Part shown: positions 1-9,100 of the stretch, piece after piece
Numbering within the stretch: the first letter of the stretch is position 1
How the letters are laid out: every line of letters begins with the position of its first letter
NCBI GenBank assembly: GCA_016209895.1
Contig: JACQVH010000062.1
Span: 1 to 35,461 of the forward strand
Direction of reading: 5' to 3'
Length of the DNA stretch: 35,461 bases
Source: Candidatus Hydrogenedentota bacterium
GTDB lineage: Bacteria > Hydrogenedentota > Hydrogenedentia > Hydrogenedentales > SLHB01
The notes under the pieces: generated by a model
Databases searched by the model: none
What the model saw: the letters and a program-made list of their open reading frames with translations, nothing else
Told to the model about the DNA's origin: nothing
Made by a program: the position numbers and the translations under genes

Positions 1-28
1 AGATGTTTCGCTTCGCTCAACATGACAG
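1..28. repeat. Dispersed-type short motif at window edge
   Basis: On the minus strand these bases read as a stretch containing ATGTTGAGCGAAGCGAAACA. From memory, very similar strings (translated as MLSEAKHL-like words) recur in intergenic DNA of many environmental bacteria; that is recollection, not a search. The stop codon of the UroD-family gene (17-19) lies inside it, so the last two or three residues of that protein are supplied by the element. Confidence 0.4.
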
Positions 29-1066
29 TGAGGCCACGAAGTCGTGATAATACACGTAATTCGCCACGGGAACATCCGGGCCGATCGAGTGCGCGCCGAT
101 GATGACCCCGCCGTCCTGCGCGACCTCGATGATGGCACGCGCTTGATTCGCGATCTCGTCGCGTGACCCTTGAGGCAAAATGCGGGCGTTGCACATTCCG
201 CCGATGAACGCGAGTTTGGAACCGTATTTCGCCTTGAGACGCGGCAGGTCCATGCCGGCACGCGGTTCGACGGGGTTTATCGAGGCGATACCGACGTCAA
301 TCAGCATGTCCAGTAACGGGTTGATATCTCCGTCGCTGTGAAAGCACACGAAGGCGGCGCCGGCGGACTTGAATGCTCGGACCATCCGCCGATAGGCCGG
401 CACGAAGACCGCTTCGAACGATTCGGGAGACATGAATGGTTGCCGATTGAACGCGATGTCGTCGTAAATCCAGATTCCCGTGTCGAGCAAGTTGCTCCGG
501 CGCAACGACTCGATGCCGACCGCGATCAGATGGTCGGCGACTTTGTCGGCGAGCGCCTTTGCAAAGCCGGGGTCCGAGACGATGTCCGCCAAGAACTGCG
601 CCTTGCCGCGCATGAAGGCCGAACGCAGGAAGGGGCCGCCGACTTTGCAGAAGAGGCAGCGCGGGTCTTGCGCGAGTCGTGTCGAATCGAAGACCAAGTA
701 GCGGGATTCGAGGGTCGGCGAGTCGAATGGGCGGGCGTCGAGGTCAGCCGCACTCTGCATGGGGAATTCCAGTTCCTCGGAGAAGTATGCTCCCGGACGC
801 GTACGAACCACGCGTCCCCAGCCGTCGCGCGCGGTCGTGTACTCGCCGGATTGGCCGAGCGTCTGGGCTTGTGTCGGGAAGGGCGTTTCGTCGGCGGCGA
901 GAATCCCGATGTCAATCTCGAAATAGCGGCCGAGATCGGTATCCGGTGGGAGACGCAGTTCGTAAAGGCAATTCTGCCGGAATTCTTCCCAAAAATTGTC
1001 GAAGCGGGGGATGCGGTCCGGAGGCTGGTGGTTCAGCGCCGCCAACGCGCGCGTCTTGGAGTCCAT
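17..1066 (-). CDS. Uroporphyrinogen decarboxylase (UroD)-family protein
   Basis: A 349-residue TIM-barrel protein of the UroD/MtaA/CmuA superfamily. The N-terminal KTRALAALNHQPPDRIPR (residues 4-21) is the family's usual opening, and the GGMCNARIL and IGAHSIGPDVP stretches near the C-terminus fit the same fold. In corrinoid methyltransferases of the MtaA type a His-x-Cys zinc motif occurs in the FHSDGDI region; here it is His-Ser-Asp, so zinc-thiolate methyl transfer as in MtaA is not supported. No other heme-biosynthesis gene is near, so true heme UroD is unlikely. These paralogues are common in Planctomycetota and Lentisphaerota and their reactions are mostly unknown. The ATG at 1064-1066 has no clear Shine-Dalgarno. 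The stop falls within a dispersed motif at the window edge. The kinase gene 250 bp upstream is on the same strand. Confidence 0.85.
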   Translation of the reverse strand: MDSKTRALAALNHQPPDRIPRFDNFWEEFRQNCLYELRLPPDTDLGRYFEIDIGILAADETPFPTQAQTLGQSGEYTTARDGWGRVVRTRPGAYFSEELEFPMQSAADLDARPFDSPTLESRYLVFDSTRLAQDPRCLFCKVGGPFLRSAFMRGKAQFLADIVSDPGFAKALADKVADHLIAVGIESLRRSNLLDTGIWIYDDIAFNRQPFMSPESFEAVFVPAYRRMVRAFKSAGAAFVCFHSDGDINPLLDMLIDVGIASINPVEPRAGMDLPRLKAKYGSKLAFIGGMCNARILPQGSRDEIANQARAIIEVAQDGGVIIGAHSIGPDVPVANYVYYHDFVASLSC

Positions 1067-1110
1067 GGTCTCATGCTACCAGACACAACGGGGGTAAGCG
1101 TAGAGTCCGA

Positions 1111-1149
1111 AGTGAGAAGTGCAAGGCGCAAAGTGCAAGGTGCGAAGTG
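1111..1149. repeat. Intergenic word repeat (AGTGCAAGG type)
   Basis: The 250-bp gap 1067-1316 holds no gene. It contains an imperfect tandem of GTGCAAGG/GTGCGAAG words, for example AGTGCAAGGCGCAAAGTGCA. Nearby are a 10-bp palindrome CCTCGCGAGG (1182-1191) and a small GAGGC/GCCTC stem (1188-1203). No T-run follows the stem, so a terminator for the kinase gene is not supported. Confidence 0.5.
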
Positions 1150-1316
1150 TACCGGGGGTTCGCCGCCAGAGGGAGGTAAATCCTCGCGAGGCGGGCAAGC
1201 CTCCGGTTATCCCCGGCTACTCACTTTCGGCATTTCGGGCCGGATGAGGAGATTGTCACTTCCGCAAATGGGTTCGTCGCGGCGAACTGAGCGGCTCGCA
1301 AGCTGTTTAATATCAG

Positions 1317-3827
1317 TTATTCGAGGTTCGCCGAGTCGTCTATTCTTATCTGAACTGCGATGTCATCCCGCAGACCGTCTTTGATTCCGCCGTCGTCCTT
1401 ACCGTTGGGGCCGCGCGAGTATATCTGGCCGCCGTGCTCGTCCAACTTGCATATAAGCGGCTCGCCGGTAAACAAGTCCAAAGGCGGGCCGGCGGCATAG
1501 TCCAGACCCAATTCGGCAAGCGTGCGCGGTACTCGACCTTCCTTCGCGCAGAATAGCTTGTAATTAATCAGCGTGGTTGCCAGGTCCACGAGCGTGAGGC
1601 GCGACGTATACTTCTCATGTCTCACTTTGACGCTTGGCAACGCTAGCGCCCAAAATGGCGCCTTCAATCCGCGCTCGAGTGCCTCCTCTTTGGTTTCCAG
1701 TTCCGAAAATGCTTCCGTGGCCTGAAAATAGGGTTTCTCAATTGTTTCCATCACGGAAGCCCAGAATTGGAGCAAGAGCACTTCTTCTTTCCTGCGCATG
1801 AATCTCAAGGTCGGACTCGTGTAAAAGGACAGATACAGAAAATATATGGGCGCTTCCCAGACGTCTTGTGTCTGAACCGATGACACCATGGACGCATCCC
1901 CGCGGTCCAGAGCCCGGAACAAGGTAATCGCGTCCAACCTCATTACGTCAGGCCAAAGTTTGTACGCGCGAATCCAGTTGGATTCATGGAGAATGTCCCT
2001 GATCGATCGAAATCCGGCTTCCAACGCCGGTGAACTGACAGGCACATGCTGCGATAACGCGCAGGCGCTTTCTAACATTGGCAACGAGAAGAACACACCA
2101 TGCTCCGGGAAAGCGCCCACCTGATTGGATATTCGGACGAGTTCCTCCACTCGTTTCAAACAACGGTCGTAATCCCGCCGATGCAATGCAAGCGCACCCT
2201 CGGTCTCAAATAACTGTCGTAGCGTATTGACGTACAACGCGCTTGGGTAGTCGCGCATGAGCCAATCTTTCGCGAACATCGCCGTCGCTGCGAGCGCATC
2301 CCCTGGCGTGGCCGAGGGGCACGCAGCAAGTCTTTGGGCTTCGACAAGTAGCGTTTTGCTCTTTACAAGGATTTGTTCGGCAACCCTTGCCTGTTCATCA
2401 TTGAGTTTTGGCCAAGCATCGAGTGATTCCCGAAACGATGCGATCTCTTCACGCAATGAATCATTTCCGCGGTACAAACTGGGCGCATGAACGAACCAGG
2501 CCGGCGCAGAAATCTGGTATGCGTCCGAACTCACATCGGGGTTTGGCGGTTTGAGTTCATCCCAACTCAGGAAACCGCCAGATTGTTTTATCTTCGCAGT
2601 TTCCAGATCAACCACGCTCGACCAGCGTCGGTTCTGTAATGAAACGTACACAATAGTCAAGAGGATTAGGCCAAGGACCGCGGCTCCCGTGATTTGACGT
2701 AGTCGCGAAACCGGTCTGGGTTTCCAACTCTGAACGGTCTCGGCCAGTTCCTTGGCGCTGTGGTAACGCTGGTCGGAAACCCTGGACATGGCCCGGCGAC
2801 AGAAGCGGACTAATGGTTTGGGTGCGTGCTTTTCAATGGATGTAATGGACGCCGGCGCCTCGTTGAGAACTTTGTGCATGATCTCTTTGCTGCTTCGTCC
2901 GGCGAAGGGCGGACGACCGGCTAGCAGTTCGTAGAGAATTACGCCTAGGGAATAGATGTCGGAACGCTCGTCTACCTCGTCGAGACGGCCTTCCGCCTGT
3001 TCGGGCGACATGTAGGCCGGGGTCCCTAGCGTGGTGCCGTATTGGGTCTGGATGTCGCCGCTCTTGGAGTCGGGTTTGTTGAGGGCGAGGATGGTGGATT
3101 TCATTTCTTCGGCGCGGGCGTCTTCTTTCCCCCGGACTTTGGCCAGGCCCCAGTCCACGACCACGGTTTCGCCGTAGTCGCCGATCATGACGTTCGAGGG
3201 CTTGATATCGCGGTGGATGACGCCCTTGCTGTGCGCGTAGGCGATGGCGTTGCACAGGTCCACAAAATGGGGCAGGAGCTTGAGGCGGGCCTCGAGGGTG
3301 CCCGCCTCTTTGATGGCCTGGGAAAGGGTCCGGCCCTTGATAAGTTTCATCGTGTAGTAGAGCGAGCCGTCGGCGCGGCGGCCCAGTTCGTGGACCGGCG
3401 TGATCGAGGGGTGTTCGAGTTGGCCGGTAATCTTGGCTTCGCGGAGAAAACGGGCGGCCATCTCCTTGCTATGGCGGGCGGGTGTCGGTGTCGAGCCGCC
3501 GGGGAGGTCGGGCAGGAGTTCCTTGAGCGCGATGTCGCGTTCGAGGTGCTCGTCATGAACAATCAGGACGCGGCCCATGCCGCCTTTGCCCCGCTCGCCG
3601 AGGATGGTGTAGCGGCCGCTGCTTTCTTGGACGGCGGGGACGTCGCCTAACGGTTCCGTTCCGGCTTCCATGGGCGTGGTATCGGGCCAAGCGGACTCTT
3701 CGAGACTCTCGCCAGCCAGTCTCGCCAAGCACTTTGGACACAGCCCTTGGGGAGCGTCGGGCGGCAGGGGCGAACCGCACTGCGGGCAAGTCGTGGGCAT
3801 GGGCATGGTGGTGTCTCCTGGGTTCAT
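1317..3827 (-). CDS. Membrane Ser/Thr protein kinase with N-terminal zinc ribbon
   Basis: 836 residues. The N-terminus carries a CPQC...CPKC zinc ribbon (Cys 14, 17, 30, 33). A Hanks-type kinase domain follows (about 73-345): GKGGMG loop, catalytic Lys102, HRDIKPSN at 205-212, DWG (in place of DFG) at 225-227, then GTPAYMSPEQAEG. One membrane helix (about 374-396, ITGAAVLGLILLTIVYVSL) separates it from a roughly 440-residue region of no recognised family. The last 35 residues (YSRGPNGKDDGG...DDI) resemble the C-terminal Ca-binding loop of GspG pseudopilins. Two starts are possible: the ATG at 3827, with AAGGAG 9 nt upstream, or an in-frame ATG seven codons later, preceded by AGGAG. It lies 180 bp downstream of an FxTTxW sigma factor on the same strand, a pairing I recall as frequent in these phyla. 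Probably a sensor/regulatory kinase; targets unknown. Confidence 0.88.
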   Translation of the reverse strand: MNPGDTTMPMPTTCPQCGSPLPPDAPQGLCPKCLARLAGESLEESAWPDTTPMEAGTEPLGDVPAVQESSGRYTILGERGKGGMGRVLIVHDEHLERDIALKELLPDLPGGSTPTPARHSKEMAARFLREAKITGQLEHPSITPVHELGRRADGSLYYTMKLIKGRTLSQAIKEAGTLEARLKLLPHFVDLCNAIAYAHSKGVIHRDIKPSNVMIGDYGETVVVDWGLAKVRGKEDARAEEMKSTILALNKPDSKSGDIQTQYGTTLGTPAYMSPEQAEGRLDEVDERSDIYSLGVILYELLAGRPPFAGRSSKEIMHKVLNEAPASITSIEKHAPKPLVRFCRRAMSRVSDQRYHSAKELAETVQSWKPRPVSRLRQITGAAVLGLILLTIVYVSLQNRRWSSVVDLETAKIKQSGGFLSWDELKPPNPDVSSDAYQISAPAWFVHAPSLYRGNDSLREEIASFRESLDAWPKLNDEQARVAEQILVKSKTLLVEAQRLAACPSATPGDALAATAMFAKDWLMRDYPSALYVNTLRQLFETEGALALHRRDYDRCLKRVEELVRISNQVGAFPEHGVFFSLPMLESACALSQHVPVSSPALEAGFRSIRDILHESNWIRAYKLWPDVMRLDAITLFRALDRGDASMVSSVQTQDVWEAPIYFLYLSFYTSPTLRFMRRKEEVLLLQFWASVMETIEKPYFQATEAFSELETKEEALERGLKAPFWALALPSVKVRHEKYTSRLTLVDLATTLINYKLFCAKEGRVPRTLAELGLDYAAGPPLDLFTGEPLICKLDEHGGQIYSRGPNGKDDGGIKDGLRDDIAVQIRIDDSANLE

Positions 3828-3902
3828 CCGTTTCCGCTCCTTTTCTACAGGAAAATTCCGTTGAGGTTACAAGACCCGCAAGACTCAGTCACGAAATCCC
3901 CT

Positions 3903-3976
3903 GCGCTCTTTGTGTTTTTTGTTGTTAAGTCACTGATTTTCCTAACCGCAAAGAACGCGAGGAACCCAAAGAACGC
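3903..3976. repeat. Intergenic word repeat (CGCAAAGAACGC type)
   Basis: The 180-bp gap between the sigma factor and kinase genes holds direct words CGCAAAGAACGC and CCAAAGAACGC (3944-3976) and, on the other strand, a related CACAAAG/AACAACAAAAAAC tract (3903-3929). No promoter or terminator could be called confidently. Confidence 0.45.
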
Positions 3977-4007
3977 TGTACGCCCTTGCGCTTCATCAGT
4001 ACTCCCT

Positions 4008-4715
4008 TCATGAGTTTAGAATGGCGATCAAGTCTTGCAACTCGGCTTTTGCTTCTTCGGGGGTGCGGACGGTGTCGGCAATCTGGTAGCGGATGGCCTT
4101 TTGGTAGCGTCGCCGGAGCCGATGCACGGCGACTTTTACGGCGTCTTCCGAGAGACCCAATTGGCGCGCAAGGGTCGAGTACGGGCATAAAGCGCCGTCC
4201 AGGGTGAGAGTGGGTTTGAGGATTTCGAAGTGCTCGCCTTTCCCGGTCTCGCGGTATTCGTGCTCCAGCCGTTCGAGGGCGCTTCGCATGAGCGTGAGGG
4301 CCCATTCGCGGTCGAAGGTCTCGTCCGGGGTCGCTCGTTGGTCGCGGAGGACGGCGTCGGTGTTTTCGTTGTGCAGGGCGTCAATGTTGAGGTGGATGGT
4401 CCGGGCCCCGCGTTTCTGCGCTCCGGCATGTTCCCATTCGTTGGCGAGGAAATTCTTGAGACACGCGAGGAGAAACGAACGGAACCGGCCGCGACTGCGG
4501 TCCGCCCGGCGCCAAAGTTCGCCTTCGAGTAGCCGGGTAAAAAAGTCTTGTGTGAGGTCGCGGGCGTCTTCGTGCCCGCGACCGGTTCGGCGGATGAACA
4601 GGTACAAGGGCTGCCAGTAGGTCCGACATAACTCTTCGAGCGCTTTACGCGCTTGGGACCCGTCGCCGCGGGCGGCACTGATGCGGCTCCAGCGAGTGGT
4701 TTGGAAGACGCTCAC
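4008..4715 (-). CDS. ECF-type RNA polymerase sigma factor (FxTTxW group)
   Basis: 235 residues from a re-assigned GTG start at 4713-4715. GGGAGG (4721-4726) sits 5 nt upstream of that GTG and the protein then opens with SVFQTTRW, the hallmark of this sigma group. The open frame extends to a TTG at 4841, but those 42 codons have no ribosome site and run into a repeat tract. Region 2 (RTYWQPLYLFIRR, DLTQDFFTRLLEGELWRR, SRGRFRSFLLACLKNFLANEWE) binds core polymerase and the -10 element. Region 4 (PYSTLARQLGLSEDAVKVAVHRLRRRYQKAIR) is the helix-turn-helix for the -35 element. No anti-sigma factor is adjacent. The zinc-ribbon kinase gene follows 180 bp downstream on the same strand, suggesting kinase-linked control of the sigma factor; this is inference. 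Confidence 0.87.
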   Translation of the reverse strand: MSVFQTTRWSRISAARGDGSQARKALEELCRTYWQPLYLFIRRTGRGHEDARDLTQDFFTRLLEGELWRRADRSRGRFRSFLLACLKNFLANEWEHAGAQKRGARTIHLNIDALHNENTDAVLRDQRATPDETFDREWALTLMRSALERLEHEYRETGKGEHFEILKPTLTLDGALCPYSTLARQLGLSEDAVKVAVHRLRRRYQKAIRYQIADTVRTPEEAKAELQDLIAILNS

Positions 4716-4816
4716 GAGTTCCTCCCGTCGCACCACCGGTTGCTTGCTGCGGACAGGTTGCTCGGTGGCAATGACAAGCGATGATCGCATCAAGAACTGA
4801 GAGACATCAACCCGGA

Positions 4817-4868
4817 AGGACATCAACGACAACAAGGACAACGACGACGGAAAGGAGACAAAGAAGAG
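4817..4868. repeat. Intergenic word repeat (ACAACAAGGACAACGAC type)
   Basis: Purine-rich tract in the gap between the aldo/keto reductase and sigma factor genes, made of GGACA/ACGAC/AAGGA words (for example GACAACAAGGACAACGACGA). A relative lies at 5948-5981 on the other side of the reductase gene. The false upstream extension of the sigma frame reads through this tract. Confidence 0.45.
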
Positions 4869-4880
4869 TCGTAAAGAGGT

Positions 4881-5864
4881 TCAGGCTTGGCCGGGGCCGC
4901 GGTAGGGCCGGCCGAAGGGAAGTACGAAGGGTTCTTCGAAGGGGCGGAAAGGCACCATGGCGGCGATGTCGTCGAGTCGTCGCAGGATGTCGGACGTGAG
5001 CGGGCCGCGACTTGCGTAAGCGATGTTCTTCTCGACCTCGTCCTCGGAGCGGGCGCCCATCAGGGTGCAGGCGATGTTTGGGTTGGAGAGCACAAAGCGT
5101 AAGGCGACTTCGGCGAGGGGCATACCCAACTCGTCGAGGAAGCCGTACAGCGCCCGGAATTGCACGCGGCGGGGTTTGCTGAGCCAGGGTGCGCCGGATT
5201 CAATCTCGTCATCATAGCGCCGCGCCAGACCGCCCTGTTGCAGCGGAGAGCCGATGATGATGCCCATGCCCAGCGCTTGCGCAGCGGGCAATACCTCGTG
5301 CTCGGCCTCGCGCCAGAGAAGGCTATAGTTGAAGGCCGTGAGCACCACGTCGAACTTGCCGGTGCGAAGGATGCGGGGCATTTCGTAGGCGGTGGTACCG
5401 CCGAGGCCGGTGTAGCGAATGATTCCCTGACGCTTGAGGTCCGCAAGCAGGTCCACGACCGGTCCGTTGAAATCCTCCGAGTCCGGCCACCAATCGTACT
5501 GCCCGGGTCGGTCCGGTTCGTGAATCATCAGGAGGTCAATCGAGTCGCGTCTGAGCAGCCGAAGACTCTCCTCGACGGAACGCATCAGGCAGGCGCGGTC
5601 CTGGGGTTGGAAGGGTTGCGGCCGGCCGCCGAGCTTCGTGGAAAGGATGATGGGCGCGTCAATTTCCGGCAGTACTTTTCCCAGTACCTCCTCACTGTCG
5701 CGGTAGCCGGGCGCGGTATCAATGTAATTCACGCCAAGTTCCACGGCCCGGCGAATGGCGCGGCGGGCGTCTTCAAACACGCTTCCGTGCGATGAGATGA
5801 AGAGACCGCCCAAGGCCAGTTCGCTGACCTCGAGACCCGTCCTGCCGAGCTTTCGTTTCTTCAT
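4881..5864 (-). CDS. Aldo/keto reductase
   Basis: 327-residue NAD(P)H-dependent oxidoreductase of the aldo/keto reductase superfamily ((beta/alpha)8 barrel, cytoplasmic). It starts MKKRKLGRTGLEVSELALGG, the normal opening. The catalytic tetrad is visible as Asp and Tyr in IDTAPGYRDSEE, Lys in LSTKLGG and His in LLMIHEPDRPG. The late cofactor-binding segment CTLMGARSEDEVEKNIAYA is also present. The closest annotated types are the L-fucose/galactose dehydrogenase-like members of the family, but the substrate cannot be read from sequence. ATG 5862-5864 has AGGGG about 8 nt upstream. It is divergent from the large PSD1 gene and followed by the sigma factor gene on the same strand after about 165 bp. 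Confidence 0.9.
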   Translation of the reverse strand: MKKRKLGRTGLEVSELALGGLFISSHGSVFEDARRAIRRAVELGVNYIDTAPGYRDSEEVLGKVLPEIDAPIILSTKLGGRPQPFQPQDRACLMRSVEESLRLLRRDSIDLLMIHEPDRPGQYDWWPDSEDFNGPVVDLLADLKRQGIIRYTGLGGTTAYEMPRILRTGKFDVVLTAFNYSLLWREAEHEVLPAAQALGMGIIIGSPLQQGGLARRYDDEIESGAPWLSKPRRVQFRALYGFLDELGMPLAEVALRFVLSNPNIACTLMGARSEDEVEKNIAYASRGPLTSDILRRLDDIAAMVPFRPFEEPFVLPFGRPYRGPGQA

Positions 5865-6127
5865 TGAGCTGCCCCTGGGATAAGCGACGAGGCAAGTCTA
5901 GCATGACGGGAAGGGGTATGACTAACCGACAATGGCGAGGAGGGCGCAAGAACAACGAAGACCACAAGGACAGCACAGACGTCCAGGTTTTCGGCGTGCG
6001 GATAGGCTCCAGGAATGGTTGGCTAAGACCAGTTGTTTTAAGGGGTTGGGTTCCCTATGCGGGATGTGCAACGGGTTTGTCCGGAGTGCGGTTCGGTCCT
6101 GGGGACATTTCGGAGGCAGGGAGTAGC
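5865..6127. other. Divergent intergenic region with word repeat
   Basis: This stretch separates the aldo/keto reductase gene (minus) from the PSD1 gene (plus). It contains an AACGAAGACCACAAGGACAG word repeat (5948-5981). The plus frame is open through it, but the translation looks non-coding and a better start with GGAGG/GGGAG lies at 6128. I see no clear -35/-10 pair. Confidence 0.4.
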
Positions 6128-9100
6128 ATGCGTCATATCTTGTGTCCTTGTTTATCCTATTCTAAAGTCCACATTTTTGCTTTCCTCGCGCGTTCAGCGA
6201 TTGTGGCGCTCATTTTGTTCGTAGCCGGCTTTTCTACGTACGTCTTCGCTGAGGAGGGAGCCACTCCGCCTCCCGTCTCGTTCGGGAAGGACATTGTCCC
6301 CATTTTTCAGGCGCGGTGCGTGAATTGTCATGGTCCGGAGAAACAGAAGGCTAAGTTGCGTCTGGATACGCCGGAGTTCGTTCAGAAGGGAAACGAAGAT
6401 GGTCCAGTGATCGTCGCCGGGAAACCGGCGGAGAGTAAGTTATGCAAGCTAATCAGTCTGCCGGCCGACGACGCGGACCGCATGCCGGGAGATGGCGATC
6501 CCCTGACTCCGGAGCAGATAGCGTTGATTGCCCGGTGGATTTCCGAAGGCGCGTCGTTCGCTACGGCGCCAGAAGATGCCGCGCCTACGACTGAACCGGC
6601 GCCGGCACCAACACCCGAGGCAGCAACTCCTGCGGCTACCCCGGCACCGGTTTCAGCACCTGAGGGGACCCTTGCGTCCGAGGCCGCGCCTACGACCCCC
6701 TTAGCTACTCCTACGGTGTTGGACGAACTGGCCAAAGACGTGCCGACGCTGCCGGCGGAAGCGGTCGAGAAACTGCGCGGGTTGGGCGTGCTGGTGATGC
6801 CGGTTGCCGCGGGAAGTCCGTTGCTGAATGTTGACCTCCAGTTCCTGGGCGAAAAGGCGAATGACGACGTATTGAAGGAATTGGCGCCGCTGGCCGAGCA
6901 CATCACGTGGCTGAATCTGGCGCGCACCGCGGTCACGGACGACGGGCTGGCGGCGGTGAGTCCTCTGAAGAAACTTACGCGGATTCACTTGGAGCGGACC
7001 GGTATTGGCGATGCGGCGCTGGGGCATCTGACGGGTCTTACGCATCTCGAATACCTCAACCTGTACGGCACCAAGGTGAGCGATGCGGGATTGGAGCAAC
7101 TGCGTTCGCTGCCGGCGCTGCACAGGCTGTACGTCTGGCAGACGCAAGTGACTACGACCGGGGCCGAAAATCTCAAGGCGGCGCTGCCCGAAGTGGAAGT
7201 GAATCTCGGGACAGAAATAGCCGCCGCGCCGCCCTCGGAAGCGCCGAAACCTGCGGAAACCGCCGACGCGACCCCTGCCGAGGCGCCAAAGCCCGCGGAG
7301 AATGCGGCGACGCCAGCGGCCGAAACTCCAAAGAAGACCGTGCTTGCGCTCTTATTTGACGCGGACAGTTGCTGCGACAAGGCGCATCATGAGAACCAGG
7401 AATGCGAGCATCCCTGCTGTAAGGAAGCAGCCGCGAAGGGCGAGGTCTGCGTGAAATGCAATCCCAACGCAGCGAAGAAGTCGGAGCTGGCCGCCCGTTT
7501 CGACCAAGACGGTTGCTGCGCCAAGGCCGCGCAAGAAGGCAAGCAGTGCGACCATCCTTGCTGCAAGGAAGCGTGGGGTAAGGGAGACCTCTGCACGAAA
7601 TGCAATCCGAACGGCGCGCAAAAGGTCGCGAAATCCGCTCCGGGTCTGGACAAGATTTCGTTCAATAAGCATGTCCGGCCAATCCTGGCCGAGAACTGTT
7701 TCCAGTGTCACGGGCCGGATAGTGCCGCCCGCAAAGCCGATCTGCGGCTGGACGTGCGCGATGTAGCTCTGGCCGAGCGCGACGGCAAACGCGCGATCGT
7801 TCCCGGCGACAGCGCGCACAGTCAGGTGATAGCTCGTGTGACTCACGCTGACCCGGCTGAGCGGATGCCGCCGGCGAAGACGGAGAAATGTCTGACTCCG
7901 GAACAAATTGCCTTGCTGACGCGGTGGATTGGCGAGGGGGCCGAGTATGAACCGCATTGGTCGTACATCAACCCGGTCCGCCCGGAAAATCCCACGGCCA
8001 AGAATGCCGCGTGGACGCGGAACCCGATTGACGCCTTCGTGCTGGCGAAGTTGGACGAGAAAGGTCTCGAGCCATCGGCGGAAGCGGACCCGGTGGCCTT
8101 GATTCGCCGCTTGAGTTTCGATCTGATAGGTTTGCCTCCCACGCCGGAGGACGTAGACGCGTTCGCAGCAGACTCGACTCCCGACGCTTACGAAAGACTG
8201 GTGGATCGGCTCTTGGCCTCGCCGCAGTACGGCGAGCGGATGGCGGTGCACTGGCTGGACTTGGTCCGCTACGCGGATACCAATGGCTTTCACGGCGACG
8301 AGTTCCGCAGTATTTATCCGTACCGCGACTATGTGATCAAAGCCTTCAATGAGAATATGCGGTACGACCAGTCCACGCTTGAACAACTTGCCGGCGACTT
8401 GATCCCGAATCCGACCACGGAACAGTTGATCGCGTCCGGCTACAATCGGCTGAACCAAATCACCGCAGAAGGCGGTGCGCAGGCGAAGGAATATGTCGCG
8501 AAGTATGCCGCTGACCGCGTACGCACCACGGCGGCCGTCTGGCTGGGTTCGACGATGGGTTGTGCCGAATGTCACGATCACAAGTTCGACCCGTTCACGA
8601 TGAAGGACTTTTACAGCTTTGGCGCGTTCTTCGCCGACGTGGAAGAGAAAGGCGTCTATAAGGCGGGCGATACGTGGGACCCGTTCATGCAGTTGCCGAA
8701 CGAGGAACAGACCGCGCACAAGAAGGAAATCGAGTCCATAGTCGCCAAATTACAAGCGATTCTGGACACCCCGACGGAAGCCTTGGCCGTCGGTCAACGC
8801 CGTTGGGAGGCCAAGGCGCGCGACGAAATTGCCGCGGCGCAAAATAACTGGACGGTGCTGGTGCCGGCCCGCCAGGTATCTTCCGGCGGCGCGAAGCTGA
8901 AGCTTCAGGAGGATTTCTCGGTTCTCGCATCGGGAGAAAACCCTGCCCAGGATGTCTACACGCTTACGTTCCGGACGGACCAGCAGCACATAACCGGACT
9001 TCGCCTCGAAGCGATTGTTCATCCTTCGTTGAAGGGAGGACTCGCGCGGGGAAATGGGAACTTTGTACTCACCGGAATCGAGGTGGAAGTCATTCGACCC

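Noticed and set aside
1182..1203. Terminator after the kinase gene
   Set aside because: Stem of only five pairs and no T-run.
338..1384. Long plus-strand open frame opposite the UroD-family gene
   Set aside because: GC-rich shadow of a recognisable gene; Arg-rich translation with no family features.
4716..4841. N-terminal extension of the sigma factor from TTG 4841
   Set aside because: No ribosome site and repeat-derived codons; GTG 4715 with GGGAGG fits the family start.
5864..6127. Upstream in-frame extension of the PSD1 protein
   Set aside because: Would overlap the divergent reductase start and read through a word repeat; ATG 6128 has a ribosome site and signal peptide.
7352..8719. 455-codon minus-strand frame inside the PSD1 gene
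   Set aside because: Antisense shadow; the plus strand has clear PSCyt domains throughout.
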